Positions 36,949-45,748 of a stretch of DNA of 64,000 bases are shown here, one piece after another. The notes beneath the pieces are model-generated. The model had not been told where the DNA came from. It ran no database searches and saw only the letters and a list, made by a program, of their open reading frames with translations. The DNA lies in assembly GCA_943787425.1 (NCBI GenBank), contig CALSMJ010000001.1, positions 981,271 to 1,045,270 on the forward strand, read 5' to 3'. This stretch comes from an uncultured Pseudomonadales bacterium. Lineage in GTDB: Bacteria > Pseudomonadota > Gammaproteobacteria > Pseudomonadales > Azotimanducaceae. Made by a program: the position numbers and the translations under genes. Every line of letters starts with the position of its first letter. The first letter of the stretch is position 1.

Positions 36949-38100
36949 TCACGCTTGCATCCAAGCATCGCAAGCCTTTCGCATTCGATCCAGTCCGGTT
37001 TCCAGCATCAGCCGCGGGCAACCGAAGTTCAACCGAAGGTAGCCATCGCCGCTAAATTGCGCACCATCCGACAAGCCTACCCCAGCTGATTCGAAAAAGC
37101 CTTGTGGATCGGTCAAACCAAGCTCTGTTACATTCAGCCAAGCCAGATAGGTGGCCTCAATCACCCCAACGCTTACGCCCGGCATTTCAGCGACATGCCG
37201 AGTCAATAGATCGCGATTGGCCGCTAAATAGCGCAGCAAGGCTTCGTGCCAAGCATCGCATTCGGACCACGCTGCCTGCGTTGCGACATAACCCAAGGTG
37301 TTAACGTGCGCCATAATTCCGGCGCCGCCTGCCTTAAATTGCGCCATCAGCGCTGGATTTTGGGCAATCACGACGGCACAGCCGAGACCCGCTAAGTTAA
37401 ATGTTTTCGATGCAGCTTGCAGGGTAATCGTTTGATCCCTCGCAAGCGCACTAATAGAGGCCATGGGGGTATGCACCCGTCCATCCAGCAAGAGCTCGCA
37501 GTGAATCTCATCCGAGCAAATCACAATATTGTGCGCCAAGCAAATCTCTAAAATTTCCGTCAAAACCGCCAAAGGGATTACTCGGCCAACAGGATTCATG
37601 GGATGACACAACAACAACAATTCAATCTCGGGCCGAGCTTCGGCCAGGGCTCGGAATTCGGCAAGCGGGAAGTCCCAATGTGTCGCCTCAGTCATCTCAA
37701 GGGTAAACAATTGCCGCGCCATGTACTCAGGTGCCTGCAAAAAAGGTTGATATACAGGCACCGCCGTGACAACCGCGCCACCTGGACGCACAACCCCTCG
37801 GATCACCTGATTTATGGCGGGGACAACACCAGGCACCAGCTCAAGATCGCTGGGTAAAACCGACCAGCCATAGCGCTTACGTAAACGGTTTTGGATAACC
37901 GTCGTTAAGGCGTCAGGCACAACGGTATAGCCATAGATTGGATGCTCGAGACGCGCCCGAAGTGCTTGGGTCACCGCATCAGGGGCCGCAAAATCCATAT
38001 CGGCAACCCACATCGGAAGCACGTCTTGATCTCGATATTTTTCCCATTTGGAACTCCAAGTCCCTTCGCGATTAATCACCGTATCAAAATCGGGGCTCAC
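36949..38100 (-). CDS. patB: PatB/MalY-type cystathionine beta-lyase (PLP aminotransferase fold)
   Basis: 383 residues, GTG start. It opens with FDTVINREGTWSSKWEKY and MWVADMDF, the hallmark of the MalY/PatB C-S lyase branch of class I aminotransferases. PLP-binding elements are PVYQPFLQ, CHPMNPVGRV, SDEIHCELLL and the Lys in QAASKTFNLAG. The substrate carboxylate Arg is in LRLNFGCPR. These enzymes cleave cystathionine to homocysteine, pyruvate and ammonia. It fits the sulfur amino acid theme of this part of the window. Confidence 0.9.
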   Translation of the reverse strand: MSPDFDTVINREGTWSSKWEKYRDQDVLPMWVADMDFAAPDAVTQALRARLEHPIYGYTVVPDALTTVIQNRLRKRYGWSVLPSDLELVPGVVPAINQVIRGVVRPGGAVVTAVPVYQPFLQAPEYMARQLFTLEMTEATHWDFPLAEFRALAEARPEIELLLLCHPMNPVGRVIPLAVLTEILEICLAHNIVICSDEIHCELLLDGRVHTPMASISALARDQTITLQAASKTFNLAGLGCAVVIAQNPALMAQFKAGGAGIMAHVNTLGYVATQAAWSECDAWHEALLRYLAANRDLLTRHVAEMPGVSVGVIEATYLAWLNVTELGLTDPQGFFESAGVGLSDGAQFSGDGYLRLNFGCPRLMLETGLDRMRKACDAWMQA

Positions 38101-38249
38101 AATTTTGGACCTCTTTTTCGCAACATCCCAGAGCTCAAAGTCTACAACAAATCGAGGGTTAAACGGGTCTCGCTAGGCTGTTGAGATCTTTCGAAACCGC
38201 TTATACTCAAGGCTTAAGCACCAAAAAATGTTATCAGGAGCACAACAAA

Positions 38250-38879
38250 ATGGGATTATTCTCAAAAGCTATGTCACTTCCGAGTGCTGCGGAGGCCTTA
38301 CCGGGACGCAGCGATCCCATGCCCGTACCAAGCCAGCACTTTGTCAATGGCAATCCCCTGATCGGTCCCTTCCCTGACGGCTACAACCAAATTCTGTTAG
38401 GCATGGGCTGCTTTTGGGGCGCTGAGCGAAAGTTCTGGCAACTGGCGGGTGTTTATACCACGGCCGTAGGTTACGCCGGTGGTCACACGCCGAATCCAAC
38501 CTATGAGGAGGTCTGCTCAGGCGGCACCGGCCATACAGAGGTGGTTTTAGTCGTTTGGGATCCGAGTCAATTGTCTTTAGAAATGCTGCTGGCAACTTTC
38601 TGGGAAAGTCATGACCCAACGCAAGGCATGCGGCAAGGCAACGATCTTGGCACCCAATACCGATCTTGCCTTTATCTGCAAAGCCAGGCGGATCTTGATC
38701 AGGCGCAGCAAACCGCAACCGCGTTCCAGTCCAAGCTGAGCGCGGCGAACTACCCAGCGATCACAACGGAACTTGCTTTCGGCCACCACTTTTATTATGC
38801 CGAGCACTACCATCAGCAATATCTCGCTAAGGTGCCAAACGGCTATTGCGGCATTGGCGGTACTGGGGTGTGTTATTGA
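38250..38879 (+). CDS. msrA: Peptide methionine sulfoxide reductase A
   Basis: 209 residues from the ATG at 38250, with AGGAG 9 bases upstream. It repairs methionine-S-sulfoxide. The catalytic motif GCFWGAER lies near residue 53, followed by [29 protein letters not shown] and a Gly-rich C-terminus with the resolving Cys in [12 protein letters not shown]. The sequence length and the extra N-terminal 45 residues match the E. coli-type MsrA. Confidence 0.95.
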   Translation: MGLFSKAMSLPSAAEALPGRSDPMPVPSQHFVNGNPLIGPFPDGYNQILLGMGCFWGAERKFWQLAGVYTTAVGYAGGHTPNPTYEEVCSGGTGHTEVVLVVWDPSQLSLEMLLATFWESHDPTQGMRQGNDLGTQYRSCLYLQSQADLDQAQQTATAFQSKLSAANYPAITTELAFGHHFYYAEHYHQQYLAKVPNGYCGIGGTGVCY

Positions 38880-38939
38880 GATAGGCGGTGCGCGAGGTAC
38901 AGACGCTTTTTTAAAGCTTCTATTTCAGAGCCTCTCATT

Positions 38940-39009
38940 AAACGCTTCTATTTAAACGCTTTTATTTAAAGGCTTCTATTTAAAAGCTTCAATTTAAGCG
39001 CTTTTATTT
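38940..39009. repeat. Tandem array of a 14-bp unit
   Basis: Five head-to-tail copies of AAACGCTTCTATTT with one to three changes each, in an AT-rich gap between msrA and purC. A further degenerate copy lies at about 38913-38926. The unit is not a multiple of three, so it is not a coding repeat. Confidence 0.85.
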
Positions 39010-39046
39010 AAAGACGCCTGCTCGTGTTCTCTACGCAAAACCTCTA

Positions 39047-39081
39047 GTTAAAAGCTTCTGTTTTGAACAAAAGCTTTTAAC
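39047..39081. repeat. Inverted repeat downstream of purC
   Basis: Perfect 11-base arms GTTAAAAGCTT and AAGCTTTTAAC around a 13-base loop, 19 bases after the purC stop. It shares the AAAAGCTT core with the adjacent tandem array. Without a T-run it is not a classical terminator. Confidence 0.7.
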
Positions 39082-39099
39082 CAGAACGGTCAGGCCTCG

Positions 39100-40005
39100 T
39101 TAGGATAGGAGTTTTTGGTAGGCTTGATCGTAGCGCGCAAGCGTCTGCTCGATGACCTCATTTGGCAGGGCCGGTCCCGGGGCTTCCTTATCCCATAACC
39201 CTTGAGCAACCAACCCTTCGGTATAATTTCTGACGAATTGCTTATCGTAACTATTTTGCTCTTCTCCTGGACGCCATGCATCGGCCGGCCAAAATCGTGA
39301 ACTGTCCGGGGTCAATACTTCATCGATTAGCACAGGCTCACTCGACCCAGGCTCAAGTCCAAACTCAAATTTAGTATCGGCAATGAGTATCCCGCGCTCA
39401 CCGGCATAGGCCCGACCTTCATTATAAATTGCGATCGAGGTGTCTCGAATCGACATCATCAGATCCCTTCCGGCGATATCGCAGCTTTCTTCAAAGCTAA
39501 TATTTTCGTCATGCCCCGATTCGGCCTTGGTGCTCGGCGTAAACACCGGCGACTCGATCCGATCGCTGTTGACCATCCCTGCCGGTAGCTCGATACCACA
39601 AACCTTTCCAGATCTAAGGTAATCTTTGTAGCCACTGCCCGTTAAATACCCCCGCACAATACATTCAACCGGCACGACCTGACTTTTGCGACAGATCATA
39701 ATCCTGCCGTCCAAGGCCGCATAATCCTGTTCAGACAATCCGCTGATATCTCGAATGTTGGTGCTCACCAAATGGTGACGATACCGACCGGAGAAGTAGT
39801 CAAACCAAAATTTTGAAATCTTCGTCAACATTGCACCCTTTCCGGGAATACCGTTTTCAAGGACCACGTCAAAAACGCTCACACGATCCGACGCGATGAT
39901 CAAGAGACCTGCGTCACCATTTGGCAACGTCACATCGTAAAGGTCTCGAACCTTACCCGTTCTTTTATTCGGGAGGGGGAGGTTGGTTTCTAGTAGTGCC
40001 TGCAC
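39100..40005 (-). CDS. purC: SAICAR synthetase (purine synthesis)
   Basis: 301 residues. It joins aspartate to CAIR in purine synthesis. Features: GKVRDLYDV (ATP loop), IASDRVSVFDVVLENGIPGKG, VPVECIVRGYLTGSGYKDY, FTPSTKAESGHDENI, LIADTKFEFG and DEVLTPDSSRFWPAD. It is the longer, yeast Ade1-like form (about 300 residues), not the 237-residue E. coli form. It lies 35 bases downstream of the PLP enzyme, so it could be co-transcribed and share control by the riboswitch. Confidence 0.95.
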   Translation of the reverse strand: MQALLETNLPLPNKRTGKVRDLYDVTLPNGDAGLLIIASDRVSVFDVVLENGIPGKGAMLTKISKFWFDYFSGRYRHHLVSTNIRDISGLSEQDYAALDGRIMICRKSQVVPVECIVRGYLTGSGYKDYLRSGKVCGIELPAGMVNSDRIESPVFTPSTKAESGHDENISFEESCDIAGRDLMMSIRDTSIAIYNEGRAYAGERGILIADTKFEFGLEPGSSEPVLIDEVLTPDSSRFWPADAWRPGEEQNSYDKQFVRNYTEGLVAQGLWDKEAPGPALPNEVIEQTLARYDQAYQKLLS

Positions 40006-40040
40006 AATTTCACCTTTTCGCTTAAGTTAATCGGATTGGG

Positions 40041-41270
40041 TTACCGCACTGAAGACAGTGCTTGCTCGAAGTCTTCGAGCAAGTCATCAATTTCTTCAAT
40101 ACCCACAGAAAATCGTATCAGATTGTCCTTTATTCCCATGTCTGCACGACGCTCAGGCCCAATCTCATAAAATATTGAATGGGCAACCGGTATTGAAAGG
40201 GTTCTAACATCGCCCAAATGCGTGGCCTTTATGACTGTCTGCAGCTGATTCAAAAACCGAAAACAATCTAATTCTGGCTGCAACTCAATACTCAAAATAG
40301 CCCCTGGACGACCAAACAGCTCGCGAGTTCGTTGATGCTGCGGATGATCTTTTAACCCTGGGTAATAGACCGCATCAATTAAATCATGACTTTGAAAGAA
40401 CTCTGCAAGCGCTGACGCATTATCGCAGGCCCGCGCCATCCGCAGCGCAAGCGTATCGGCCCCAGTCGATAACCGATGAGCCGAGTCCGCAGCCAAGCTT
40501 GCACCGAAGTCCCGCAATCCTTTTTTCTTGATTTGGTTAATGCCCCATAACGACGGCTCACCCACTCGATAGCCATCATAAATATTGGCAAACGTGGTCC
40601 AATCGAATTGACCCATTTCCGTCACACTGCCACCGAGCGCATTGCCATGCCCACCGATGTATTTCGTGAGCGAATTAATGACCAAGCTGGCCCCCACCGA
40701 CTTCGGCTGAAAGAGATAGGGGGTCGTGAGTGTGTTATCAACGACATAGATTAAACCCAGGGTTTTACAAACAGCGCCAATCCCGACGAGGTCTGAAACT
40801 TGGGTTCTTGGGTTCGCGATGGTTTCAACAAAGACTAACTTCGTATTCGGCTGAACCGCTGCCGCAACCGCATCAGCATCCGTTGCATCAACAAACGTTA
40901 GCGCAATACCCTGCACGCCAAACGATTCGAACAGACTCGCGGTATTGCCAAACAAGTATTTAGAAGCGATGACATGATCGCCCGATCGCAAAAGGGCAAA
41001 TAGGGTCGTGCCAATCGCCGCCATACCCGTGCTAAAAGCAACCGTCGCTCGGCCATTTTCCATTTGGGTGATCTTCTGCTCAAGCGCTTCGACCGTCGGA
41101 TTAATCTGTCGACCGTAGGTATAACCCTTTTGTTTACCCTGAAACACGCGCGCTAAGTCATGCGCGTCTTCGTAGCCGTAGGTTACACCTGGATGAATCG
41201 GCTTCAAAAGATTACCGTGCTCGACACCATATCGGCGATCCGAATGCAAAAGCTGTGTGGTGAATCCCAT
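40041..41270 (-). CDS. Cys/Met metabolism PLP enzyme (cystathionine gamma-synthase / O-acylhomoserine sulfhydrylase family)
   Basis: 409 residues from the ATG at 41270, with GGGGAG a few bases upstream; ATGs at 41273 and 41300 are alternatives. Family features: YTYGRQINPTVEALE with the phosphate-binding Tyr/Arg, FSTGMAAIGTTLFALL, VVDNTLTTPYLFQP and the PLP Lys in NSLTKYIGGHGNALGG. The sequence does not separate cystathionine gamma-synthase from O-acetyl/O-succinylhomoserine sulfhydrylase or from a lyase. Its leader carries a SAM-II-like riboswitch and terminator, which places it in methionine synthesis. Confidence 0.88.
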   Translation of the reverse strand: MGFTTQLLHSDRRYGVEHGNLLKPIHPGVTYGYEDAHDLARVFQGKQKGYTYGRQINPTVEALEQKITQMENGRATVAFSTGMAAIGTTLFALLRSGDHVIASKYLFGNTASLFESFGVQGIALTFVDATDADAVAAAVQPNTKLVFVETIANPRTQVSDLVGIGAVCKTLGLIYVVDNTLTTPYLFQPKSVGASLVINSLTKYIGGHGNALGGSVTEMGQFDWTTFANIYDGYRVGEPSLWGINQIKKKGLRDFGASLAADSAHRLSTGADTLALRMARACDNASALAEFFQSHDLIDAVYYPGLKDHPQHQRTRELFGRPGAILSIELQPELDCFRFLNQLQTVIKATHLGDVRTLSIPVAHSIFYEIGPERRADMGIKDNLIRFSVGIEEIDDLLEDFEQALSSVR

Positions 41271-41287
41271 CATGGCTCCCCAGAAAT

Positions 41288-41311
41288 AAAAAACCCGCAA
41301 AGGTGCGCGGG
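41288..41311 (-). terminator. Leader (attenuator) terminator between riboswitch and gene
   Basis: CCCGC (41311-41307), 8-base loop, GCGGG (41298-41294), then six T. It lies inside the 5' leader, 18 bases before the ATG, so it must act as a conditional terminator. The 5' arm can instead pair with the aptamer (GCGGGC at 41345-41340). Confidence 0.8.
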
Positions 41312-41316
41312 CCCGG

Positions 41317-41368
41317 CCCCTTAGCGGTACTTGTTACGCGCCCGCAAGTTGGTTACAAATCGGCGCGG
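41317..41368 (-). promoter_or_regulatory. SAM-II-like S-adenosylmethionine riboswitch
   Basis: On the minus strand the leader has the SAM-II order of conserved blocks: P1 CGCGCC, then GATTTGTAACC, ACTTG, C, GGCGCG (P1), TAA, CAAGT, then GCTAA and GGGG. P1 pairs CGCGCC (41367-41362) with GGCGCG (41342-41337). The pseudoknot pairs ACTTG (41349-41345) with CAAGT (41333-41329). AACC can pair with GGGG. The known marine SAM-II aptamer has the same layout with different pseudoknot bases (GUAUU/AAUGU), so pairing is conserved by covariation. SAM-V is the main alternative. Confidence 0.85.
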
Positions 41369-41372
41369 AATA

Positions 41373-41401
41373 ATTTTATTACGCGCTTCGCGACTATTCA
41401 A
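41373..41401 (-). promoter_or_regulatory. Sigma-70 promoter of the riboswitch leader
   Basis: TTGAAT (41401-41396), exactly 17 bases, TAAAAT (41378-41373). Transcription would begin within a few bases of the aptamer's P1 stem. Confidence 0.8.
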
Positions 41402-41484
41402 TGTTGCGCTACCTGCTCACCGAGACTTTAGGAACAGGAATGGGGCCTGCTACAATACCCGCTCCTCAACCGCACGTGGCGCTC

Positions 41485-42783
41485 ATGACCGATTCTTTAA
41501 ATCCGCGTTTACTTAAATTTATCCAAGACGCCCCAACACCGTACCATGCGACGCAGCAGGTCATAAAAAGACTTGACGCCGCGGGATTTGTTGCCCTGTA
41601 TGAAACGGATGCTTGGGCCCTTGAAGCCGGTCGGTATTATGTTGCTCGTAATGATTCATCGATCATTGCCTTTCACTGGGATCCAAACACCTTAACTGAG
41701 TCTGGGCTCAAAATGGTCGGCGCTCATACCGATAGCCCCTGCCTCAAAGTGAAGCCCAATCCGGTCACGGTTGAGCATGACTATCAGCAGCTCGGTGTTG
41801 AGGTGTACGGCGGCGTTTTGATGAATCCTTGGTTTGATCGAGATCTCAGCCTGGCTGGCAAAGTCACCTATCGTCTCCAAAATGGACAACTTCGAAATGG
41901 CTTGATCGACTTCAAACGGGCCATTGCCGTCATTCCGAGCCTTGCCATCCATCTTGATCGAGAAGCCAACTCAAAGCGCAGCATCAACGCGCAAACTGAT
42001 TTGCCCCCGATTATTTCTCAAACGACTGAACCATTCGATGACTTGTTAAAAAATGAAGTCCTCAGAACTTACCCAGAGAGCCAGATAGACAGGATTCTTG
42101 CGTGGGATCTGTGTTTTTACGACGTCAACCCGCCCGCTTTGATCGGCCTCAACGAAGCCTTCATCGCAAGCGCCCGTTTAGACAATCTACTGTCATGCTT
42201 CATCGCCTTAGAAGCCCTAATTCAAAGCAACACCGCAACAAACAGCCTGATTGTGCTCAATGATCACGAGGAGGTCGGCAGCAGCTCGATTGCCGGCGCT
42301 GACGGCTCCTTTTTGGTCGACGTACTAAACCGTTTAACAACCAATTCTGAGGAAAAGACGCGCATACTGGCCCAATCCTTGTTGATTTCGACGGACAATG
42401 CCCATGGCGTGCATCCTAATTTTTGTGACAAACACGACCCGCGGCACAGCCCAAAGTTGAACAAAGGCCCTGTGATCAAGGTCAATGCCAATCAGCGTTA
42501 CGCGACCAATTCGGATACCCACGGTTATTTTCGGGCGCTGTGTGAGGCGCAGGACATCCCGCATCAGGTTTTCGTCACCCGATCAGACATGGGGTGCGGC
42601 AGTACCATCGGGCCGATCACGGCCAGCAAGCTCGGGGTAAAAACCCTCGATGTTGGCCTGCCGACTTTTGGTATGCACTCTATTCGGGAACTCGCCGGAG
42701 CGAGAGATCCTGAATACCTGCTGCGGGCCTTAACCGCTTTTTTCAGTCAGTCACAAGGCGTGCAAATTACCGCTGAGCACTAA
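41485..42783 (+). CDS. apeB: M18 family aminopeptidase
   Basis: 432 residues from the ATG at 41485; an open frame to 41401 overlaps the divergent promoter. It removes N-terminal, mainly acidic, residues from peptides. Metal and catalytic motifs: GAHTDSPCLKVKPNP, SARLDNLLSCF, LNDHEEVGSSS, STDNAHGVHPNF and PTFGMHSIRE with the last His ligand. Length and order match ApeB of Pseudomonas (about 429). It overlaps the convergent sbcB by four bases. Confidence 0.93.
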   Translation: MTDSLNPRLLKFIQDAPTPYHATQQVIKRLDAAGFVALYETDAWALEAGRYYVARNDSSIIAFHWDPNTLTESGLKMVGAHTDSPCLKVKPNPVTVEHDYQQLGVEVYGGVLMNPWFDRDLSLAGKVTYRLQNGQLRNGLIDFKRAIAVIPSLAIHLDREANSKRSINAQTDLPPIISQTTEPFDDLLKNEVLRTYPESQIDRILAWDLCFYDVNPPALIGLNEAFIASARLDNLLSCFIALEALIQSNTATNSLIVLNDHEEVGSSSIAGADGSFLVDVLNRLTTNSEEKTRILAQSLLISTDNAHGVHPNFCDKHDPRHSPKLNKGPVIKVNANQRYATNSDTHGYFRALCEAQDIPHQVFVTRSDMGCGSTIGPITASKLGVKTLDVGLPTFGMHSIRELAGARDPEYLLRALTAFFSQSQGVQITAEH

Positions 42784-44198
42784 TCAAGACTGAGCGATAT
42801 GAGACCGGCTTGCGCTTGTAAGCGACGCAAGAGCTTCGGCAACAAGACAGAATCGGGCTGAGCGGCAAGCCGAGCTTTCGTTGTCTGATAGAGCGTGCTT
42901 AGACGTGCATCCTGCTGCCACCGTGCCAACAAAAAAGCGCGCCATCGCTGGACTTGCGCTGTATCTAAGCTTTCAGGGTAGTGCCTTGCTTTAAACGTGA
43001 ACAGCAACTCGTTGAGACGCGCCGCCTCGAACACTTCGGTTTGTCCAGGCGCACTCGCGGTTTCATGAACCCAGGCAAAGCGACTGCGATCAACTTCTGA
43101 GACAAACCCGCCCCCGTAAAGCTGAAACTCTGCATCCATCTCGAGAGGCTCAGACACGCGCTGCAGCGCGTCTAGGAGCACGCCTTGAATGCTGGGATGA
43201 CTTTGAATCTGCTTTATAAATCCCGAAAGCCGATCAGGCGACCAGCTGAAATCTGCCGCGAGCGCCGAGGGTAACGTATTAACCGGCGCGATTGGCGGGC
43301 AACGATTGATTTGGATTCGCTGCACAGCAGACGGCTTTGAGCGTGCCCCTTCGACCCGTTTTGGGAACAAAAAGTCCGTTAACGCATCCCCCTTCAGCGA
43401 ACAATACCCTTCTGGATCTTGGCGAAGATCCAGGCAAATGACCGAATTTTGATTTGAGGGGTGCGCAAGCAGTGGCAGGACCGGCGCAAGATATCGATCA
43501 CTTGCTTCAAAAAACGGCTGAACCAACAAAACCGGCGCTTTACCCAACGGGTAGAGCAGATCCAAAACTGGCTGTTTCTTGCGCATCCGAAAATGATATT
43601 CGAATAGTTTTGGTTGCACTGTCTTAACCAGTTTGGCCAACGAAATTGTGGCCTCAATATCTGACAACGCATCGTGAGCATTTTCATGACTAAGGCCATT
43701 CGCCTCGGCCATCGAAACGAGCGTAAAAGACGGCTTACCATCCCCTCGTTGAGGCCAGTTGATGCCCATCGGACGAAGCGCATACGTCATCCGAAGCAAA
43801 TTAATCAGGTCCCAGCGAGAATTACCGTTCTGCCATTCGCGCGCGTAAGGATCAAAAAAATTGCGATATAAAGATTGTCGAACAAACTCATCGTCAAAAT
43901 TTAAATTGTTATACCCAACCACACAGGTGCCTGGCTCGGTAAAGCACGCTAAGATTTTTCTGAGCCCTTCTAATTCACTTAGGCCTTCAGCATCAAGTTG
44001 ATCCGGGTCAATTCCCGTGATCAGTGTCGCATCCGGATGAAACAGCGTGTCGACGCTGGGTTTAATATAAAAATTGACCGGCGGGCCGATAGGCCGCAAA
44101 TCGGAATCGGTCCGCTGGCCCGCAAATTGAACGATTCGATCCAAAATCGGATCCGTACCCGTGGTCTCAAGGTCATACCAAAAAAAGGTGCTTTGCAT
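42780..44198 (-). CDS. sbcB: Exodeoxyribonuclease I
   Basis: 472 residues, the normal length. It degrades single-stranded DNA 3' to 5' in recombination and mismatch repair. The DEDDh exonuclease core spans about residues 1-180: FFWYDLETTG (Exo I), VVGYNNLNFDDEF (Exo II), and HENAHDALSDIEATISL (Exo III with the His). The SH3-like and helical C-terminal domains follow. It is divergent from the DASS carrier gene. Confidence 0.95.
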   Translation of the reverse strand: MQSTFFWYDLETTGTDPILDRIVQFAGQRTDSDLRPIGPPVNFYIKPSVDTLFHPDATLITGIDPDQLDAEGLSELEGLRKILACFTEPGTCVVGYNNLNFDDEFVRQSLYRNFFDPYAREWQNGNSRWDLINLLRMTYALRPMGINWPQRGDGKPSFTLVSMAEANGLSHENAHDALSDIEATISLAKLVKTVQPKLFEYHFRMRKKQPVLDLLYPLGKAPVLLVQPFFEASDRYLAPVLPLLAHPSNQNSVICLDLRQDPEGYCSLKGDALTDFLFPKRVEGARSKPSAVQRIQINRCPPIAPVNTLPSALAADFSWSPDRLSGFIKQIQSHPSIQGVLLDALQRVSEPLEMDAEFQLYGGGFVSEVDRSRFAWVHETASAPGQTEVFEAARLNELLFTFKARHYPESLDTAQVQRWRAFLLARWQQDARLSTLYQTTKARLAAQPDSVLLPKLLRRLQAQAGLISLSLD

Positions 44199-44265
44199 AC
44201 GATTGCATCTTCGAATCCTGCCCTACTGTACCCTATAATCCAGTGATCTGGTCTTGAGAAGCACG

Positions 44266-45639
44266 ATGGGTCATTCGAAAATGTTGTTTACCGCTTTAGG
44301 CCCGATCGCTGGCTTCTCGCTCTTTTGGATCCTGACCGCGCAGGATCAACCCGCAGCCATCGCCATTACCGCGGCAATCACCCTTTGGACCGGTCTTTGG
44401 TGGGTTTTTGAACCCATTCCCATTCCTGCAACCTCCTTGTTGCCGCTAGCTCTGTTCCCGGCCTTCAGCATTTTAACGCCGACACAAGTTGGCGCGGCCT
44501 ACGGTAGCCCACTGGTTTTACTACTGATGGGCGGCTTCATTTTATCCACAGCAATGGAACGCAGTGGCGCCCATCGGCGCGTTGCACTCACCATGGTCAA
44601 TCTTTTTGGGGGCAGCAGCAGTCGACGCTTGGTGTTTGGCTTCATGGCCGCATCAGCGCTCCTGTCCATGTGGATCTCTAATACTGCAACAACCTTGATG
44701 CTCCTACCCGTCGCCCTCGCGGTGCTCGAAAAAGCCCCTGACAAGCGATTAGCCGTGCCACTTTTATTGGGCATCGCCTATGCCTCGAGTATCGGCGGTA
44801 TCGGCACCCCCATTGGCACCCCACCGAATCTGGTTTTCCGAGAAGTTTACGCAACGACGACAGGCCAAGAGATTGGTTTTCTGACCTGGATGACGTGGGG
44901 GGTACCAGTTGTGCTCCTCTTTGTACCCATAACCGCCTTGTGGCTCACTCGGAACCTGAATTATCAGGGCACCTTCGATCTACCGCCTGTCGGCGCCTGG
45001 CAAACCGCAGAACGCCGGGTGCTCATCGTTTTTTCTTTAACCGCCCTGGCCTGGGTGACCCGTAGCCAACCCTTTGGCGGTTGGAGCCAATTTCTAAACG
45101 TGCCCGGCATTAATGATGCAAGCATCGCAATGCTTGCCGTCGTAGTCATGTTTTTAGTGCCCAACGGTAAAGGTGAGCGTTTACTGACCTGGGATGCTGC
45201 AGAAAAAATTCCGTGGGGCATGCTCATCCTGTTTGGCGGCGGTATCGCCATTGCCAAAGCCTTTGTTACGTCCGGACTATCCCAAGAGCTTGGCAGCCTG
45301 CTCACCCAGCTGGCAGGCTTGGATCTGTTCTTTTTGGTCTTGGTCATTTGCCTCGTGATTACCTTTATGACGGAAATTACCAGTAATACGGCCACAACCA
45401 CTTTGATGTTACCGATCCTTGCCGCCGCCGCGGTCGCCTTTGAGATCCCACCGGAACGGTTGATGGTGCCCGCCGCCATGAGTGCCAGCTGCGCGTTTAT
45501 GCTGCCCGTCGCCACAGCACCCAATACCATTATGTTTAGTACAGGCGCTTTTCCAATTCGGACCATGGTAAGAGAGGGCTTGGCACTCAATGTTATCGGC
45601 GCGTTTTTGATAAGCGCCCTGAGCGTTTGGCTGATCTGA
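44266..45639 (+). CDS. DASS/SLC13-family sodium:anion symporter
   Basis: 457 residues from the ATG at 44266, about 12 membrane segments. The two SNT motifs that coordinate sodium and substrate are SNTATTLM (about residue 145) and SNTATTTLMLP (about 370), and GTPPNLVF follows the first. Members import succinate, citrate, sulfate or taurine. The sequence does not fix the substrate. TATAAT at 44233-44238 is a likely -10 box. It is monocistronic. Confidence 0.9.
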   Translation: MGHSKMLFTALGPIAGFSLFWILTAQDQPAAIAITAAITLWTGLWWVFEPIPIPATSLLPLALFPAFSILTPTQVGAAYGSPLVLLLMGGFILSTAMERSGAHRRVALTMVNLFGGSSSRRLVFGFMAASALLSMWISNTATTLMLLPVALAVLEKAPDKRLAVPLLLGIAYASSIGGIGTPIGTPPNLVFREVYATTTGQEIGFLTWMTWGVPVVLLFVPITALWLTRNLNYQGTFDLPPVGAWQTAERRVLIVFSLTALAWVTRSQPFGGWSQFLNVPGINDASIAMLAVVVMFLVPNGKGERLLTWDAAEKIPWGMLILFGGGIAIAKAFVTSGLSQELGSLLTQLAGLDLFFLVLVICLVITFMTEITSNTATTTLMLPILAAAAVAFEIPPERLMVPAAMSASCAFMLPVATAPNTIMFSTGAFPIRTMVREGLALNVIGAFLISALSVWLI

Positions 45640-45748
45640 CGATTGAGGTCATGCACGGGGAGCAAAAATCAAAACGTTGGAGGGGGGTGACGGGGCGATG
45701 TCACGAGACTATTCTTAACCCAGACAAGTCGATCATTTAGGGCAAACC

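Noticed and set aside
38940..39009. CRISPR-like array
   Set aside because: Units are 14 bases and directly adjacent with no spacers, and no cas genes are nearby.
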